Positions 53,752 to 61,507 of a DNA stretch of 64,000 bases are shown piece after piece. Within the stretch, counting starts at the first letter, position 1. Each line of letters starts with the position of its first letter. Origin of the DNA: Shewanella zhangzhouensis (GTDB lineage: Bacteria > Pseudomonadota > Gammaproteobacteria > Enterobacterales > Shewanellaceae); assembly GCF_019457615.1 (NCBI RefSeq), contig NZ_CP080414.1:1362501-1426500 (forward strand). Reading direction: 5' to 3'. The position numbers and the translations under genes are program-made. The notes beneath the pieces are model-generated. The model saw only the letters and a list, made by a program, of their open reading frames with translations. It was not told the origin of the DNA and made no database searches.

Positions 53752-54600
53752 ATGCCCAATTCTGTTCCCAACCGCGGTTTAACCCTGACCTTGACCCTGG
53801 TGACATTGCCCGGGCTTAGGGATGTGGGGGAGGAGATTGAGCAGTTGGCGCATCGTTGCAGTCACTGGCTCAGCGATGATGAGCTGGCACGCATTGGCAG
53901 AGCGACCTTGCCCGGTTTGTCACTGCGACAACGCCTGGTGAGGCTCTGTCTCAGAGCCGAGCTTGCGCGCCAGACCCAGACGGCTCCCGACGCCTTTCGT
54001 TTCGATTACGGCCCTCAGGGCAAGCCGGAATTACGACGGACACAAGGCAGACCCTTTGCCTTTAACCTCAGCCACAGTGGTGACCGGCTGCTGCTGGGGG
54101 TGATGAGTGGGCAAGATGACGGAAGCGAATATGACAATGACTTGTATCTTGGCGTGGATATAGAGCGAAAACGCACCAACACCGACATCAACGCCATTTA
54201 CCGCCACTATTTTTCGGCGCCAGAACAGGCTTATCTGGTGTCACTGGATAATGCCTGTAAGCGGGATGCCTTTTTTGATTTGTGGGCGTTAAAGGAGTCG
54301 TACATCAAGGCAACCGGCAGGGGGCTCGCTGAGGGATTGCAAAGCTTTGCCTTCGACCTTGAGCAGGCAGCTCTAACGGAGATGGAAGGCTTTACCCATT
54401 TTTATCAAGGCCTTGAGCCAAAACTTATCGGTCAGGACACGGGGGGTATCAAGTGGCAATCCTGGCTTGGACACATAGACAGTGATTATCGCGTGGCCGT
54501 TACCCTAGGAGCCATTAGGGACGTTGGCACAGAACTGACGCTGACACAGCGCTCATTGCAAAGCTTGCTGAGCGAGTGCAATTCCCACATTCCGTTTTAA
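53752..54600 (+). CDS. pfaE: PfaE, 4'-phosphopantetheinyl transferase
   Basis: 282 residues of the Sfp/AcpT superfamily. The magnesium and CoA residues are visible: FNLSHSGD (104-111), GVDIERKR (Asp136, Glu138) and WALKESYIKATGRGL (Trp178, Lys181, Glu182, Lys186). It transfers phosphopantetheine from CoA to the five carrier serines of PfaA. The gene faces away from the pfa operon and is about 3 kb from pfaR. It follows 250 bp after the EF-G-like gene, with a terminator between, so it probably has its own promoter. No strong Shine-Dalgarno sequence is visible. Confidence 0.94.
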   Translation: MPNSVPNRGLTLTLTLVTLPGLRDVGEEIEQLAHRCSHWLSDDELARIGRATLPGLSLRQRLVRLCLRAELARQTQTAPDAFRFDYGPQGKPELRRTQGRPFAFNLSHSGDRLLLGVMSGQDDGSEYDNDLYLGVDIERKRTNTDINAIYRHYFSAPEQAYLVSLDNACKRDAFFDLWALKESYIKATGRGLAEGLQSFAFDLEQAALTEMEGFTHFYQGLEPKLIGQDTGGIKWQSWLGHIDSDYRVAVTLGAIRDVGTELTLTQRSLQSLLSECNSHIPF

Positions 54601-54670
54601 CGCTTAAGCTCCGTTTTAATGTTTGAGTTCCGCTATAACGCAAGCTCAAGCCGTAGCTTCAATCGTTTCC

Positions 54671-54704
54671 CAAAAATAAAGCAGCCCGATGGCTGCTTTA
54701 TTTG
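54671..54704. terminator. bidirectional terminator between pfaE and queF
   Basis: AATAAAGCAGCC, loop CGAT, GGCTGCTTTATT, with A/T runs on both sides. Confidence 0.9.
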
Positions 54705-54725
54705 TTGCCTTAACGCTTACGTGCC

Positions 54726-55583
54726 TTATTGGCGTGCCAGACGATTGTTTTCCGGCAGGTGCTCGAAGTCACTGCGAAACGGATTGATGTCCAGCCCACC
54801 GCGGCGGGTGTAGCGAGCGAATACCGTCAGCTTACTGCAACCACAATAGTGTTTAAGATCGGTAAAGATACGCTCAACACATTGCTCGTGGAACTCGTTA
54901 TGCTGTCGGAACGAGATGAGATAACGCAGCAATTTCTCTCTGTCTATCTTGGGACCCTGATAACGGATCATCACACTGCCCCAATCCGGTTGCGAGGTGA
55001 TAAGGCAGTTTGACTTGAGCAGGTTGGAGTTCAGTGTCTCTGCCACCAATTGCTTGTCGTCAGTGCTGTTTTCAAGATAGTCCGGATTGAAGTCGTAGTT
55101 ATCGACTTCGATGTCCAGATCGTCGATACAGGTACCTGGCAGCTCTACTATCCGGGCCAGACCAAAGTGTTTGGGCTCAATCACCTTGACCTTGACCTCG
55201 CCATTGGCGCACTGGGCCAAGTCTTTTTCCAGGGTACGGCTGACATCGTCAACTGAGTCAAAGCGGGTCTGGTTGAAGCTGTTGAGGTACAGTTTAAAGG
55301 ACTTGGACTCGATCAGGTTTTCGCTGTTTACATCCAGTTGAACATCCAGAATGGCCACCATGGGCTTGCCCTTGGCATTCAGCCAGGACAGCTCATAGCC
55401 GGTCCAGAGATCGGTTCCGTGAAAAGGCAACGTGCCTGTGAGGGCGATGGCATCCCGATTGAGTTTTCTGGGAACCCCTTGCAGCAGCGATGGCGCATAC
55501 TCGGCCTGATACTCTGTGGTCTGACCCAGGGTCAGCCCCTCAAGCTCGGCGGCACCACTATAGGGATCGTGATTTCGTGTCAT
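54726..55583 (-). CDS. queF: QueF, NADPH-dependent 7-cyano-7-deazaguanine reductase
   Basis: 285 residues from the ATG at 55,583, which has GGAAAG 7 bp upstream. This is the long, bimodular QueF type. The signature ESKSFKLYLNSFNQTRF (92-108) binds NADPH, and the catalytic pair is Cys193 (SNCLITSQPDWGS) with Asp200. It reduces preQ0 to preQ1 in queuosine synthesis. It is divergent from syd with a 59-bp gap, an arrangement conserved in gammaproteobacteria. Confidence 0.97.
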   Translation of the reverse strand: MTRNHDPYSGAAELEGLTLGQTTEYQAEYAPSLLQGVPRKLNRDAIALTGTLPFHGTDLWTGYELSWLNAKGKPMVAILDVQLDVNSENLIESKSFKLYLNSFNQTRFDSVDDVSRTLEKDLAQCANGEVKVKVIEPKHFGLARIVELPGTCIDDLDIEVDNYDFNPDYLENSTDDKQLVAETLNSNLLKSNCLITSQPDWGSVMIRYQGPKIDREKLLRYLISFRQHNEFHEQCVERIFTDLKHYCGCSKLTVFARYTRRGGLDINPFRSDFEHLPENNRLARQ

Positions 55584-55642
55584 CAAACATCTTTCCGTGT
55601 CAAAATAGGGGCACATTATAACCTAGTTTGGACGGTTCTTAA

Positions 55643-56290
55643 GTGTCTTGTCTGGCTGCACTGACAAAATTTCACGAAATCTATAAAGCCGCCTTCGTGG
55701 AGCGATTGGGTGAACTGCCCCGTTGTTTTACCCACGGCAGGCCCTCTCCTTGCCTGGCTGACGACGCACTTGCCGTCAGCGACGAGCCCCAGCCTTGGCA
55801 GATGGTTTCAAGGCAAGAAGTCGCGGTATTCGACAACGTATCCCATGCCATGGATATCGAATTACACCGCGATATCAACGATTTTTATGGACATGTATTT
55901 GCCGGTCCGTTGCAGTTCGATTCCCCCTGGGGCGAAGGGGAGCTCATTCAAATTTGGAACGAAGACGATTTTGTGTTGTTGCAGCAAAACATACTCGGCC
56001 ATCTGATGATGAAAAAGCAGCTCAAGCAGCCCCAGACCTGGTTTGTCGGCTTGATTGGCGACGTGGATGAGATGGTCTCGGTAAACAATGCCGATGGCAG
56101 TGTCTGGCGTGAGGTTGCAGGGCAGGAGCCCCATGAGCAATTGGCAGAGAGTCTCGAAGCGTTTTTGCTGCAGCTAACCCCCAGGGTAGCGCCGCCTCAG
56201 CGCCATCAGGAGTCAGCGGTTACAGTAAATTCGCATCCGGGCATTTTCGCCAGTCTCAAGCGGATGTGGCAAAACCTGACGGGCCGCTGA
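55643..56290 (+). CDS. syd: Syd, SecY-interacting protein
   Basis: 215 residues beginning at a GTG. Length and motifs fit Syd: YGHVFAGPLQFDSPWGEGELIQIWNEDDF, the long HLMMKKQLKQPQTWFVG helix-strand and IGDVDEMVSVNNADG. In E. coli it docks on SecY at the cytoplasmic face and is thought to check proper SecYEG assembly. A strong terminator follows 20 bp after the stop. Confidence 0.95.
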   Translation: MSCLAALTKFHEIYKAAFVERLGELPRCFTHGRPSPCLADDALAVSDEPQPWQMVSRQEVAVFDNVSHAMDIELHRDINDFYGHVFAGPLQFDSPWGEGELIQIWNEDDFVLLQQNILGHLMMKKQLKQPQTWFVGLIGDVDEMVSVNNADGSVWREVAGQEPHEQLAESLEAFLLQLTPRVAPPQRHQESAVTVNSHPGIFASLKRMWQNLTGR

Positions 56291-56310
56291 ATAGTAAATC
56301 CGAAGCATCA

Positions 56311-56337
56311 AAAAGGCGCCTTCTGGCGCCTTTTTTG
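56311..56337 (+). terminator. rho-independent terminator after syd
   Basis: AAAGGCGCC, loop TTCT, GGCGCCTTT and a T-run. Confidence 0.92.
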
Positions 56338-56390
56338 TTGGCCACGTTTTGTTGGTCAAGGTTGGCAGATTTACCTGATGTCTATCCGGT

Positions 56391-57164
56391 TTACTGATAA
56401 TCCCAGGACAGATTGGAGACAATACGACAGGGCTCGCAGCGGAAATGGAACATGTCGAGCAGTGGCTCATCCAAACGCCAGTCTGTACTGCCACAGCGGG
56501 GACAGGGCCGCGCCAGCTCATCCTGTAAACTGCTGCCGCCTACTCGATACAAGTAGTAGTAGGTGGGGATTTTGGTGAGGTATTCGATGCGCCCACGGAG
56601 ATCCCAGCCGCGGCGAAACAGATCGCTGCCGACATTACAAAGCTCATCCAGCGCTGCAAATTCCGCCTTGGTAGCAGAGGCCATCTGCAACTCGTCGCAG
56701 GCCTGCCACTCGGTCTGCCAGCGGATCAATTGCTTGTGATCGCCATTAAAGGTTGCCGGCAGCTTGTAGAGCGGGATTGGCAGCAGGTTATCTCCGCTGC
56801 GCACCGGTGAACACATGTGCACATAGCTGGTGTACAGCAGTTGCCACTCGGGTGTGTGAGTGGCGCTTTCATTGGCATTGATGTCCTGCCCTAAGAGTTT
56901 TTCCCTTGGAGGCAGTATCTTGGCATCAGTGAGTCCTTTTAAGGCTGCTTTGGCCCACGGGCTGTTATGGCGGTTAGCCAGACTATCCTGTGCCGGCAAC
57001 ATCAGGCGCGCCTTAAACTCGCCGTCGTTAAAGCTGACCGCAAACTCGCGACCGAGAATTTGTCCGTTGGCTCGCCAGGCTTCGAGCAGGTGATTGATGG
57101 CATGCTGAGCTGCACTGATGGTGGTGTCTGCAAAACACTCAAAACGCACTTCGCAAACGAACAT
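56391..57164 (-). CDS. zinc-ribbon protein of the DUF2310 type
   Basis: 257 residues. The C-terminus carries a zinc ribbon (CPRCGSTDW and, after about 20 residues, CEPCR). The remainder (MFVCEVRFECFADT, LLYTSYVHMCSPVRSGDN, LFRRGWDLRGRIEYLT) corresponds to the DUF2310 family of nucleic-acid-binding-like proteins. It overlaps the next upstream gene by one base (start at 57,164, stop of the small coiled-coil gene at the same point), so the pair is translationally coupled. The function is unknown. Confidence 0.82.
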   Translation of the reverse strand: MFVCEVRFECFADTTISAAQHAINHLLEAWRANGQILGREFAVSFNDGEFKARLMLPAQDSLANRHNSPWAKAALKGLTDAKILPPREKLLGQDINANESATHTPEWQLLYTSYVHMCSPVRSGDNLLPIPLYKLPATFNGDHKQLIRWQTEWQACDELQMASATKAEFAALDELCNVGSDLFRRGWDLRGRIEYLTKIPTYYYLYRVGGSSLQDELARPCPRCGSTDWRLDEPLLDMFHFRCEPCRIVSNLSWDYQ

Positions 57165-57472
57165 CAGTGTTTACCCTCTTCGAGCGATTTGAGGCGCTCA
57201 TTCAGGTTCTGGCATAAGGTCTCAAGCATGGCTACCCGCTGACGCAGTGCATCCAGCTCAGACGGTGCTGTTGTTCTGGGCTCTTCGCTGATGGGTGTTG
57301 CCAGTTTTGCTTTGTCGGCATGACTGAGTTGCTTGTACTGAGTCAAGCCCTTGATGATGACCGGCATAGGGACGGCCTGCGCCAGATTGGCCTTGATGAG
57401 GGCCACACTGGGCTCCAGGCCTTTCTGTTCCAAAGAACGGGCAACTGCCAGCACCTGCTCAATTTGACTCAT
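57164..57472 (-). CDS. small coiled-coil protein, unknown function
   Basis: 102 residues. The N-terminal half (IEQVLAVARSLEQKGLEPSV, ANLAQAVPMPVIIKGLTQYK) looks like a compact helical, possibly DNA-binding, domain. The last 35 residues (LDALRQRVAMLETLCQNLNE) are a heptad coiled coil. It is co-transcribed with the downstream zinc-ribbon gene, which suggests a shared role. I do not know a function. Confidence 0.75.
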   Translation of the reverse strand: MSQIEQVLAVARSLEQKGLEPSVALIKANLAQAVPMPVIIKGLTQYKQLSHADKAKLATPISEEPRTTAPSELDALRQRVAMLETLCQNLNERLKSLEEGKH

Positions 57473-57616
57473 AGTTAGTGAAATTCCTTAATAGATCCAC
57501 AAGCAAAAAATTAAATCATCTATAAAACAATTGCTTATATTTTGGCTTGTTTCTTGCTGACCCTTGACCGCTATGGCTGTGAGTTTACCACAGCGGTCAT
57601 CATAAGGAGAAAAGGA

Positions 57617-57973
57617 ATGAAAGCAGTTTATTTGGGGCTAATGTTAGCCGGGAGTTTGGTGCTCGGTGGTTGCGTGGTTAATGTGGGTGACGGTGTCAGC
57701 AGTTATCAGGATTGGGAAAAAACGCAGCAGGTTAACAGAGATCATCTGACGCAGCTCAGCTTGGGGATGGATAAATCCCAGGTACTGACATTGATGGGTA
57801 AAGCGGATTTCCATGAAGCCTGGCAGGCCGATGGTAAAGAAGTGCAGGTGTTTTTTTACCGCACCCACAGATTACACGGTGATGGCAGCACCACCAAAGA
57901 AGAATGCACACCTGTGGTACTGCACGATAACCGTTTGGTTGGCTGGGGTGAAACTGCCTATCGCAAGGGCTGA
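57617..57973 (+). CDS. DUF3192-family lipoprotein
   Basis: 118 residues; AAGGAGAAAAGGA lies before the ATG at 57,617, fixing the start. The lipobox VLGGC puts the lipidated Cys near residue 19. The domain (NRDHLTQLSLGMDKSQVLTL, VFFYRTHRLHGDGSTTKEEC) is the DUF3192 pattern, related to the SmpA/OmlA fold. It is probably an outer-membrane lipoprotein. It converges with the DUF2789 gene (stops 2 bp apart). Confidence 0.85.
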   Translation: MKAVYLGLMLAGSLVLGGCVVNVGDGVSSYQDWEKTQQVNRDHLTQLSLGMDKSQVLTLMGKADFHEAWQADGKEVQVFFYRTHRLHGDGSTTKEECTPVVLHDNRLVGWGETAYRKG

Positions 57974-57974
57974 T

Positions 57975-58205
57975 CTATTTACGTAGCCGGGTGTCCAACA
58001 GGTCAATGAGTTCTGACCAGTTGGCATCCATTTCAAGCGATTCTTTTAAAAATCCGGCTTGTGCCGGCGTCCAGAAGTCGGCCTGCCAGATGGCCAGGTC
58101 GGCGCCTATTGTGTGATTATCAATGAATTGGCTGATGGCCTTATCACTGCTGTCCAGCCCCAACTGTTCAAATAAATGACTGAGATCCACGGGAGTTGTA
58201 TCCAT
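57975..58205 (-). CDS. DUF2789-family small protein
   Basis: 76 residues starting MDTTPVDLSHLFEQLGLDSS, with GGAGG 7 bp before the ATG. The short all-helical sequence, with NHTIGADLAIWQADFWTPAQAGFL and ELIDLLDTRLR, is the DUF2789 signature. It is cytoplasmic and of unknown function. It is divergent from the GNAT gene that follows. Confidence 0.85.
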   Translation of the reverse strand: MDTTPVDLSHLFEQLGLDSSDKAISQFIDNHTIGADLAIWQADFWTPAQAGFLKESLEMDANWSELIDLLDTRLRK

Positions 58206-58339
58206 CTTAATCCTCCGGCTGACACCATGGGTTAATAATTGATTGCTCGCGTTAAAAAGGCAAACTCGATTAATAATTGCACTTTTTTTAAGGCTTGTTA
58301 CATTGGTTTGTGTGTGATCTGGATCAAGGAATAACAAGA

Positions 58340-58981
58340 GTGGAACACCAGACTCAGGAAAGGTTTCGCGCTGTTTATCTCACCGCTGAAGATTTGAGAG
58401 TTGCCGCCTCAATTCTTTATAACGCATACCATGATGACCCGTTTTTCATGCAAACCCTTGGGTACGAAGACAAGGTATCCTACGAGCAAAAGCTCAGGGC
58501 AGCCATCCGTGAAGAGCTTAACGAGCTGTGGCAACAGGAGCAAACCCTGGTGGGTTGGTTTGATGAAGACCGTCTGATAGGCATTGCCTGCGTGGTTAGC
58601 CAACATGCGCCCTTGGGGGAAGCTAAAAATTGGCATTGGCGCCTGAAAATGTTGTTGGGTACAGGGTGGCAGTCCACCCAGATGATCTTGAAAAAAGAGG
58701 CCCAAATTTTGGAGCATCTGCCCGGTAAGGCCTGTGGCATTTTGCAGTTTATTGCGCTGGCGCCAACAGAGCAGGGTAAAGGGCACGGCCAGCAACTGCT
58801 CAAAGCAGTGCAGTCCTGGTGTGACGATCAACCTGAGTTGGATGGCATAGGGGTATTTGTCAGCCATCCATCGCATAAGCATCTTTTCCAATCCAATGGT
58901 TTTGAAAGCCTTGGTCCCATTCACTTTGATAAAGTGGAAGGTGAGTTGATGTTTTATCGCAGGCCATCCAATGAAGCCTAA
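58340..58981 (+). CDS. GNAT-family N-acetyltransferase
   Basis: 213 residues starting at GTG 58,340, with AAGGA 10 bp upstream; the frame is open a little further upstream but without a ribosome site. The GNAT core is visible: ILQFIALAPTEQGKGHGQQLLKAV carries the acetyl-CoA loop (QGKGHG), and PSHKHLFQSNGFESLG is the C-terminal motif. It overlaps the next gene by 11 bp. The substrate is unknown. Confidence 0.85.
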   Translation: MEHQTQERFRAVYLTAEDLRVAASILYNAYHDDPFFMQTLGYEDKVSYEQKLRAAIREELNELWQQEQTLVGWFDEDRLIGIACVVSQHAPLGEAKNWHWRLKMLLGTGWQSTQMILKKEAQILEHLPGKACGILQFIALAPTEQGKGHGQQLLKAVQSWCDDQPELDGIGVFVSHPSHKHLFQSNGFESLGPIHFDKVEGELMFYRRPSNEA

Positions 58982-59285
58982 GTTTCAGAGTTTCAGAGAG
59001 TTTTACCCCTATTATCTCAGTGAACACGCCCATCCGCTTTGCCGCGCCTTACACTACCTGGGATCATCCTTGGTGCTGTTACTTCTGCTTATTCTGTTAA
59101 TTTCAGGTGAGTGGCAGTGGGCCTGGTTATTGCCGGTAGTGGGATATGGCTTTGCCTGGATAGGTCATTTTTTTATTGAAAAAAACCGGCCTGCGACATT
59201 TCGTCATCCCTGGTACAGCTTTCTGGGTGATTGGGTAATGCTGTGGGATTTTATTTCCGGCAAAAAACGCAACACATGTGACTGA
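58971..59285 (+). CDS. Mpo1/YGL010w-like (DUF962) membrane protein
   Basis: 104 residues with two or three hydrophobic segments. The family motif is complete: YYLSEHAHPLCRALHYLGSSL at the start, VGYGFAWIGHFFIEKNRPATF in the middle, and HPWYSFLGDWVMLWD at the end, providing the conserved histidines that bind iron in yeast Mpo1, a dioxygenase of fatty-acid alpha-oxidation. Bacterial members are unassigned. It is the last gene before the Csr RNA region. Confidence 0.88.
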   Translation: MKPKFQSFREFYPYYLSEHAHPLCRALHYLGSSLVLLLLLILLISGEWQWAWLLPVVGYGFAWIGHFFIEKNRPATFRHPWYSFLGDWVMLWDFISGKKRNTCD

Positions 59286-59304
59286 TACAGATCTCTATTG
59301 TCCG

Positions 59305-59322
59305 TGTGAGACATATCTCACA
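59305..59322. promoter_or_regulatory. GacA/UvrY binding box of first Csr sRNA
   Basis: TGTGAGACATATCTCACA, an almost perfect 18-bp palindrome fitting the GacA/UvrY consensus TGTRAGN6CTYACA. It lies about 180 bp before the predicted start of the first sRNA, the distance seen for rsmZ and csrB in other gammaproteobacteria. Confidence 0.85.
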
Positions 59323-59494
59323 CGCGGCGTAGGACAAAATGGCTAAATCTCTCCGACATAGACTACCCGCTTGGGGCTGCCTCCTTCAAAAACATCAAGT
59401 TACCAGATGTATAGGTGTTTTAAGCCCATCATTAAGCATCCAGTGCCTGGGTGTGACACCGTGTTCCTCCCCCGTATTTGTTAGACTTTATTTG

Positions 59495-59945
59495 CAGTCA
59501 GGGAATGACTCACACGCTGAATAAGGATGTTCCAATTCCATCGGTGCCAATGAAGGTGCCGCGCCCGGCAGGATGCGCAGGGTATCAGGCAGGTCAGGGA
59601 CGCAGTGGCCGTAAGGACAGGCAGGATGCCTGAGTCAGGATGACAGCAGGATATTCAGGACAGGTTCAGGATGAACAGCACCGTTAAGGATTAGCGGTTA
59701 ATGGAATCAGTGCTGAAAGGATCAGTAAGCAGGACGCGATAAGGATAGCGCTCAGGGATGCAGCAGGAACGGTAGCTGGAAGCGACCGGTCAAAGGATTG
59801 AGTACGAAAGTACAGGGAACATGGCCAGGATGCCAGGGATATGCTGGATGCAACGAGACGCATGGATGGTGCAGGGAGCACAACTTAGCGGGATGGCTAA
59901 CAAGGTAAAAATGGGGCGCGCCTTTAAGACGCGCCCTTTTTCTTT
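59495..59945 (+). ncRNA. csrB: CsrB-type CsrA-sequestering sRNA, first copy
   Basis: About 450 nt. I count about 26 GGA triplets, most in the context CAGGA, AAGGA or CAGGGA, many in small hairpin loops such as GCAGGATGC. Repeated GGA loops are the binding sites for dimers of the translational regulator CsrA, so the RNA should titrate CsrA. A -10-like TAGACT at 59,482 places the start near 59,495. The 3' end has the conserved GCATGGATGGTGCAGGGAGC followed by a GC-rich terminator. No open frame here is credible. Both ends are predicted, not measured. Confidence 0.9.
59913..59945 (+). terminator. rho-independent terminator of first Csr sRNA
   Basis: GGGCGCG, loop CCTTTAAGA, CGCGCCC and TTTTTCTTT. 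Confidence 0.92.
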
Positions 59946-60037
59946 GCGTCAGTTTTCCATTTGCCCGTTAATTGGCGCTGTCGATAGTCAGACCGCTGAG
60001 TACTGTCCGGGGGTTAAGACAAACTGACTACATGCCG

Positions 60038-60055
60038 TGTGAGATATTTCTCACA
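60038..60055. promoter_or_regulatory. GacA/UvrY binding box of second Csr sRNA
   Basis: TGTGAGATATTTCTCACA, again the 18-bp GacA/UvrY palindrome, about 180 bp before the second sRNA. A further half-site TGTAAG follows at 60,061. Confidence 0.85.
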
Positions 60056-60225
60056 CCTTATGTAAGATATGCGGGTTTGTGCATGGGATGAATTTCCTTA
60101 TGGAAATTAAATAATGAATGAAAACATGCAAATAGATTTGATTTTGTCCTGTGACATTTTTGCGTCAGTGATCACAATCGTGTAAACCCCATCCCTAAAC
60201 TCGCTGCAATCAGTAAAATTCAAAT

Positions 60226-60669
60226 TGTCGAGGGAATGATGCTGGCAAAGGATGCCAAATCAGGACGATGACAGGAAAGTCTCCAGGAACGGAGCACCGA
60301 TGCAGGATGTATCGGACAAGGAAGTAAATCACAGGATGTGCCAACAGGATGTTGGAATAGCGGCAAAGGACGCCAGAGCTCTCCAGGAAGGAAAGTTTGA
60401 GTGCCCCGGATGGCGCAAAACACGGACGGTTGAGTATGGAAACTCGTCAGGGATGAAGTCAGGACACGCTCACGGATGGAGCAGGCTCGGTCAAGGGATA
60501 ACCGAGTGAGATGGAAAGTACGCAAGTACAGGGACAAGCAAAGGAAAGCCAAGGACGACGCAGGAAGCAACGCATACGCATGGATGGTGCAGGGAGCACA
60601 ATAATAGCTGGATGGCTTAACAGGGAAACAGATGGGTGCGGTCCGAAAGGGCCGCACCCTTTCTTATTT
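60226..60669 (+). ncRNA. csrB: CsrB-type CsrA-sequestering sRNA, second copy
   Basis: About 440 nt with roughly 32 GGA triplets in CAGGA/AAGGA/CGGA contexts. A -10-like TAAAAT at 60,214 gives a start near 60,226. The 3' part shares GCATGGATGGTGCAGGGAGC with the first copy, indicating descent from a common RNA, while the 5' portions have diverged. A strong terminator ends it. Two such genes in tandem, each with its own GacA box, should give redundant or staged control of CsrA. Frames that cross this region are not coding. Confidence 0.9.
60634..60669 (+). terminator. rho-independent terminator of second Csr sRNA
   Basis: GGGTGCGG pairs with CCGCACCC around a TCCGAAAGGG loop region, followed by TTTCTTATTTT. 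Confidence 0.9.
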
Positions 60670-60983
60670 TCAGCCTCTGTGTTTTGCCTGTTTAATCAGG
60701 TACGGACAGGTTGGAGACAGCTTTCCATCAACGTCTCAACTTATCCGCATCTAAGAATCTCGTCTTATCGCTCTCTTATGCTGATGTTAACCAAGCGCAC
60801 TGATTCACAATACGATGAAATGGCTTACACTGGGAGAGCGGCTAAGCTAAGTGCTAGAGGCAAGTTGTGTCGCCAATTGAAGGCAAAGCTTGGTAAAGAG
60901 CAACGCTTTGTGTTGGTTAACGCGTTCTTATCCGGAATCGATTGCTTGCATCGGTGTTATGTCAGTCGCCATTCCTGGCACTA

Positions 60984-61010
60984 AAAATAGAGCGGGCCGG
61001 TGCCCGCTCT
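60984..61010 (-). terminator. minus-strand terminator of the DUF3549-DUF3301 unit
   Basis: AGAGCGGGC, loop of 4, GCCCGCTCT; on the minus strand it is followed by ATTTTTAG. It lies about 110 bp beyond the DUF3301 stop. The gap 60,670-61,117 otherwise holds no supported gene; a 66-codon frame at 60,784-60,984 lacks a ribosome site. Confidence 0.8.
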
Positions 61011-61117
61011 TCGATGCGTTATTCGATTTAACCTGCGAACGAACTCCTGACTGACATTCCGATGAGGGTTGTTTTCCCTATGGAAATAGCGGCATTCGCG
61101 CGGCTTAAGGCTTACAC

Positions 61118-61507
61118 TCAGCGACAGCTTCCGGAACTACAATTACTTTTGCTGCCGCAGCCCCCACCCAATGAACCCCTTGCTGTAGGCGCCTGATGCC
61201 ATTCAGGTTCGGGAAAAATCGGCCATTCAATTTTCTGAATCTTTTTGCCCAGCATATGAATTTGGCCCCGATATTGATTGATGCCATCGGTCGAGAACTC
61301 AAACAGATAACTTGCTTTCCAACCTATTCCGGTACTGGCTCCCAAAGTTGGTTTGGCACTGAGCTGGGCAATTGCCAGTAATTGCACGTTTTGGCGCTTT
61401 GCTTCTTTTTCGGCGAACATGCGGGCAATTTCTGCCATTTGTCTCAATTGCCAGAAAAACGCTGCAATCAAAGCAACGCCAAGGAGTAAAAGCAAGTCGG
61501 TCATCAT
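61118..61507 (-). CDS. DUF3301-family protein with N-terminal membrane anchor
   Basis: 129 residues. One hydrophobic helix (MTDLLLLLGVALIAAFFW) anchors the N-terminus. The DUF3301 body contains FAEKEAKRQNVQLLAIAQL and a beta pair (YLFEFSTDGINQYRGQIHML). The tail is Gly/Ser/Cys-rich (GGGCGSKSNCSSGSC). The start overlaps the stop of the DUF3549 gene (ATGATGA), so the two are coupled. The function is unknown. Confidence 0.85.
   Translation of the reverse strand: MMTDLLLLLGVALIAAFFWQLRQMAEIARMFAEKEAKRQNVQLLAIAQLSAKPTLGASTGIGWKASYLFEFSTDGINQYRGQIHMLGKKIQKIEWPIFPEPEWHQAPTARGSLGGGCGSKSNCSSGSCR

Noticed and set aside
59821..60984. Open frames crossing the Csr RNA region, including a 157-codon one and a 66-codon frame at 60,784-60,984
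   Set aside because: They cover the GGA-rich RNA and its terminators, have no ribosome sites, and the terminator at 60,984-61,010 serves the opposite strand.
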